DNA of 64,000 nt from the NCBI GenBank assembly GCA_026392415.1, contig JAPLCC010000051.1:1-64000 (forward strand), given 5' to 3'. Below are positions 61,316 through 64,000 of the stretch, piece after piece. The translations under genes were made by a program, and so were the position numbers. The DNA is from Propionibacteriales bacterium. GTDB taxonomy: Bacteria; Actinomycetota; Actinomycetes; Propionibacteriales; Nocardioidaceae. Under the pieces are notes generated by a model. That model was given only the letters and a program-made list of their open reading frames with translations. It was not told the origin of the DNA and ran no database searches. Within the stretch, counting starts at the first letter, position 1. Each line of letters starts with the position of its first letter.

Positions 61316-62325
61316 CCGGGCTCAGGTCGATCGCGATCAAGTTCGCTGCGTTTGCGACGCTCAGCGGGCTGATGCTGTTGCTGCTGACGAACACGATGAC
61401 CAACGGTGTGGCTGGTGACACCCGCCAGATCACCGCCGACTTCTCCGACGTCAGTGGTCTGCGCGTCGGTGACGACGTCAAGGCGGCGGGTGTCCGGGTC
61501 GGCCAGGTCAAGGAGATCGAGGCGACCGAAGAGGGCGCCCAGATCACCATGGAAATCGTCAAGGAGCAGGCAGTCCTCGACAACACCAAGCTCGTGATGC
61601 GCTACCAGAACCTTCTCGGTCAGCGCTACATCGGCATGGTGCAGGGCGCCAAGCGTGGGGCTGCGCTCAAGGACGACGCAACGGTGCCGGTCACGCAGAC
61701 CGACCCGGGCTTCGACCTGACCGAGCTGCTCAACGGCTTCCGCCCGCTGTTCAAGGTGCTGCAGCCGGCCGATGTGAACTCGTTGGCCACCTCGATCGTC
61801 AAGGTCCTGCAGGGGGAGGGTGGCACGATCGAGCAGCTCCTCAAGCAGACCGGTGAGCTGAGCAACTTCCTCGCCGACAAGGACGCTGTCATCGGCGACG
61901 TCATGACCAACCTCAAGCCCGTTCTCGACAACCTGGCGGGCCAGGGCACCGAGATCACGTCGACGGTTCGGGAACTGCGAAGCCTGATGACCGGCCTGGC
62001 ACGGGACCGCAAGTCGATCGGTGCCTCGATCGACGGCGTGAGCCGCCTGGTCGGAGCGACGAGCTCGCTCCTCGAGGAGGTCAAGGTTCCGCTGGTGGGA
62101 GCCACCGACCGCCTGGTGACGGTTGCCGACATGCTCAACAAGTCGCGAGGAACCCTGGAGGACGCGTTGCCCGCATTCGGCAACATCTTCGAGTCGCTCG
62201 GCAGGGCGACGTCGTACGAGAACGCGTTGAACGTCTACGTGTGCTCCCTGTCGATCGCACTCGGTGAAGGCGCGGCCCTCAACCCGGCCGGCAACAACGG
62301 ACCCTGGTCGGCGGTGTGCAAGTGA
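61312..62325 (+). CDS. Mce-family protein B
   Basis: 337 residues. N-terminal anchor FAAFATLSGLMLLLLTN, then the Mce domain FSDVSGLRVGDDVKAAGVRV with MRYQNLLGQRYIGMV. The helical part with FRPLFKVLQPADVNSLATSI and EGGTIEQLLKQTGELSNFLA is distinctive for MceB. It ends with a paired-Cys region (YVCSLSIALG...SAVC). ATGA and GTGA overlaps with its neighbours show coupled translation. Confidence 0.9.
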   Translation: MTGLRSIAIKFAAFATLSGLMLLLLTNTMTNGVAGDTRQITADFSDVSGLRVGDDVKAAGVRVGQVKEIEATEEGAQITMEIVKEQAVLDNTKLVMRYQNLLGQRYIGMVQGAKRGAALKDDATVPVTQTDPGFDLTELLNGFRPLFKVLQPADVNSLATSIVKVLQGEGGTIEQLLKQTGELSNFLADKDAVIGDVMTNLKPVLDNLAGQGTEITSTVRELRSLMTGLARDRKSIGASIDGVSRLVGATSSLLEEVKVPLVGATDRLVTVADMLNKSRGTLEDALPAFGNIFESLGRATSYENALNVYVCSLSIALGEGAALNPAGNNGPWSAVCK

Positions 62326-63299
62326 AGCCCATGAACGAACGCGACCCGATGCGGGTCGGCATCATCACGATCGCGGTCCTCGGACTGATCGGTGCGGCAG
62401 TCCTGGTGCTGAGCGTCACGTCCTTCGGCACGGCGAAGTACACGGCCGTGATCGAACACACTGCCGGTCTCCGCAAGGGCGAGGACGTCCAGGTCCACGG
62501 TGTCAACCTGGGCAAGATCACCGGTATCGAGCTCGAGGACGACCACGTCCTGGTCAGCTTCGTCCTCGACAAGGACATCGACCTGGGCGACCAGACCACG
62601 GCCACCGTCAAGGTCGCCACCCTGCTGGGCACCCACTACCTCGAGGTCGACCCGAATGGCTCCGGCGCCCTGGCCAACGGTCAGATCCCGATCGATCGGA
62701 CGTCGGTGCCCTACAACCTCCAGGACGTCATCGAGGAGGGAACCGATGCGCTCGAGGAGCTCGATCCCGACATCCTCGCCAAGGCGTTGACGGCGGTGGC
62801 CGGCACGCTGGGAGCCAGCCAGGAGGAGATCGGGCCGGCTCTCGAGGGTGTTGCCCGCCTGTCCGAGGTCATCTCGAAGCGCTCGGACCAGGTTGGCGAC
62901 CTGCTGGTCTCGACGCGCAACGTGACCGACCAGCTCTCCGAGAGCAGCGAGGACATCGTCGGCCTGATGAAGCAGGCGAACCTCGTTGTCAGCGAGATCA
63001 CCACGCGCAAGGAGACGATCCACACGCTCCTGGTCGAGACGAGGGACCTGTCCGAGGCCCTCACGGCGATCGTGACGTCGACCAACGGCAAGGTGAAGCC
63101 CGCCCTGGACGACCTCAACTCCGCGCTGGAGTCGCTCAACAGACAGGACAAGCAGTTGACCAACCTGCTGGAGGTCATGGCCCCGTCGCTTCGCTACATC
63201 GCCAACGCGACCGGCAGCGGACCCTTCGTCCCGCTGTACCTCAAGCCGCCGGCCATCCCGGCGGACGACTCCACCTGCGGCTTGCGGGGTGCTTGCTGA
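62322..63299 (+). CDS. Mce-family protein C
   Basis: 325 residues from GTG 62322, giving a 4-base overlap with mceB; ATG 62331 is an alternative. Membrane anchor GIITIAVLGLIGAAVLVLSV, then HTAGLRKGEDVQVHGVNLGK, VKVATLLGTHYLEVDP and PIDRTSVPYNLQDVIEEG. Long amphipathic helices occupy 150-290. The end is SGPFVPLYLKPPAIP with a closing Cys pair (CGLRGAC). MceC or MceD type; the place in the operon favours C. Confidence 0.88.
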   Translation: MKPMNERDPMRVGIITIAVLGLIGAAVLVLSVTSFGTAKYTAVIEHTAGLRKGEDVQVHGVNLGKITGIELEDDHVLVSFVLDKDIDLGDQTTATVKVATLLGTHYLEVDPNGSGALANGQIPIDRTSVPYNLQDVIEEGTDALEELDPDILAKALTAVAGTLGASQEEIGPALEGVARLSEVISKRSDQVGDLLVSTRNVTDQLSESSEDIVGLMKQANLVVSEITTRKETIHTLLVETRDLSEALTAIVTSTNGKVKPALDDLNSALESLNRQDKQLTNLLEVMAPSLRYIANATGSGPFVPLYLKPPAIPADDSTCGLRGAC

Positions 63300-64000
63300 T
63301 GCGTACCTCAACGAAGTTGATGCGCGCCGTCGCGGCGTCGGCCGTCGCGTCCACGATCATGTTCACCTCTGGGTGCGGCGTGGTCGGTGGCTCGGACAAG
63401 ATGACGGTCAAGGCCTACCTGTCGGACTCTGCTGGTCTCTTCGTCGGCAACGACGTCGGGGTGCTGGGCGTGACCGTCGGCGAGATCACGTCGATCGAGC
63501 CCGAGGGCGACAAGGTCCTGGTCACGATGGAGATCGACGGGGACCAACCGGTTCCGGCTGACGCCGGTGCGGTCGTGGTGGCCCGGTCGGTCGCGACGGA
63601 CCGCTACATCGAGCTCACTCCCGTCTACCGCGAGGGTGCGAAGATGGCCGACAACGCCACGATCGACGTCGACCGGACGCAGACACCGGTCGACTTCGAC
63701 CAGGTGCTCGAGTCGCTCAACGAGTTCACCACCGGTATCGGTGGCAACAAGGAGACGACCAAGGCGGTCCAGCGGTTCATCGATGCGGGCACCCAGGCAC
63801 TCCAGGGCCGTGGTCCGTTGTTGAACCAGACCATCCACTCCCTGGCGGACGGCGTCAGCGGCATTTCCTCCCAGCGCGAGGACATCGCTGCGACGCTGAA
63901 GTCCCTGGACGTGCTTCTCAGCAGCATCGCGACCAACGAGTCGACGGCGCGGACCTTCATCCAGCAGGTTTCCAAGGCCGCGAAGATCCTGGCCGACGAA
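63299..64000 (+). CDS. Mce-family protein D, lipoprotein-type N-terminus (3' truncated by window)
   Basis: 234 codons visible; the frame is still open at 64000. ATG 63299 overlaps the mceC stop as TGATG. N-terminus MRTSTKLMRAVAASAVAST, then MFTSGCGVVGG gives a lipobox with Cys26. The Mce domain follows: LSDSAGLFVGNDVGVLGVTV, ARSVATDRYIELTPVYREG, IDVDRTQTPVDFDQVLESLN, then helices. The Mce segments resemble MceD, although in many clusters the lipoprotein is MceE. Further mce genes probably continue beyond the window. Confidence 0.87.
   Translation, partial: MRTSTKLMRAVAASAVASTIMFTSGCGVVGGSDKMTVKAYLSDSAGLFVGNDVGVLGVTVGEITSIEPEGDKVLVTMEIDGDQPVPADAGAVVVARSVATDRYIELTPVYREGAKMADNATIDVDRTQTPVDFDQVLESLNEFTTGIGGNKETTKAVQRFIDAGTQALQGRGPLLNQTIHSLADGVSGISSQREDIAATLKSLDVLLSSIATNESTARTFIQQVSKAAKILADE

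Noticed and set aside
1..64000. tRNA, rRNA, CRISPR arrays, insertion sequences or prophage genes
   Set aside because: No cloverleaf-like, spaced-repeat, transposase, integrase or phage structural sequence was recognised. Short intergenic gaps leave little room for RNA genes. A covariance-model search would settle small RNAs.

Overview
The window looks like chromosomal DNA of a high-GC actinobacterium, most likely Nocardioidaceae (Nocardioides-like). The evidence is very high GC, frequent GTG starts with 4-base GTGA/ATGA overlaps, and actinobacterial markers: SepH, DUF4193, DUF3710, DUF3159, DUF4235, DUF3093, a [2Fe-2S] ferrochelatase and an mce locus. Species cannot be read from the sequence. 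I see no tRNA, rRNA, CRISPR array, insertion sequence or prophage. Genes are densely packed. No gene-free stretch exceeds 300 bases; the largest is 8212-8496, upstream of an HNH endonuclease gene.

Layout. 1-11.4 kb: 3' end of rpsA with terminator; a GlxA-type regulator with a possible 35-residue divergent peptide; a wax ester synthase/DGAT; a 1.2 kb-residue-scale secreted protein (about 1197 residues) joining a sugar-dehydrogenase propeller to an SGNH hydrolase; a DUF222/HNH endonuclease with a LexA-type box; a short acyl-CoA ligase; coaE carrying an in-frame TAG at codon 22; and a group 2 sigma factor behind a SigR/SigH-type promoter. 11.5-26.2 kb: oligopeptidase B, DNA polymerase IV, DUF4192, a GCS2-family ligase, a secreted protein, rhodanese, a two-domain fatty acyl-CoA reductase-like protein, sepH, then MFS-ALO-YchJ. 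26.2-36.6 kb: ferrochelatase and a conserved block (IMPase, DUF4193, DUF4235, DUF3093, dut, DUF3710, OB-fold, DUF3159, two TrkA proteins, APC/KimA-like permease, TRAM methyltransferase). From memory its order resembles M. tuberculosis Rv2701c-Rv2689c, with dxs further on as in Rv2682c. 36.6-49.9 kb: an ABC exporter behind a SoxR-like promoter, aconitase with two candidate operators, small enzymes, dxs, a HExxH lipoprotein, PAC2 and TesB. 49.9-57.5 kb: htdX-fabG4/fadA2-type lipid genes with TetR, ATP-dependent DNA ligase, a second TetR and AlkA. 57.6-64 kb: start of an mce operon (SCP2-like protein, yrbEA, yrbEB, mceA-mceD), cut by the window end.

How it fits together. Three DNA repair genes (dinB, ligB, alkA) and an SOS-boxed HNH gene are present. 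Lipid metabolism recurs: WS/DGAT, fatty acyl-CoA reductase, acyl-CoA ligase, TesB, HtdX/FabG4/FadA2 and Mce import. Several stress-type regulatory signals can be read directly: LexA, SoxR and SigR-type elements and an iron-box-like sequence. A 49-base intergenic repeat is present in two identical copies and one diverged copy, each just after a plus-strand gene. The most surprising single observation is the amber codon in coaE, normally essential.
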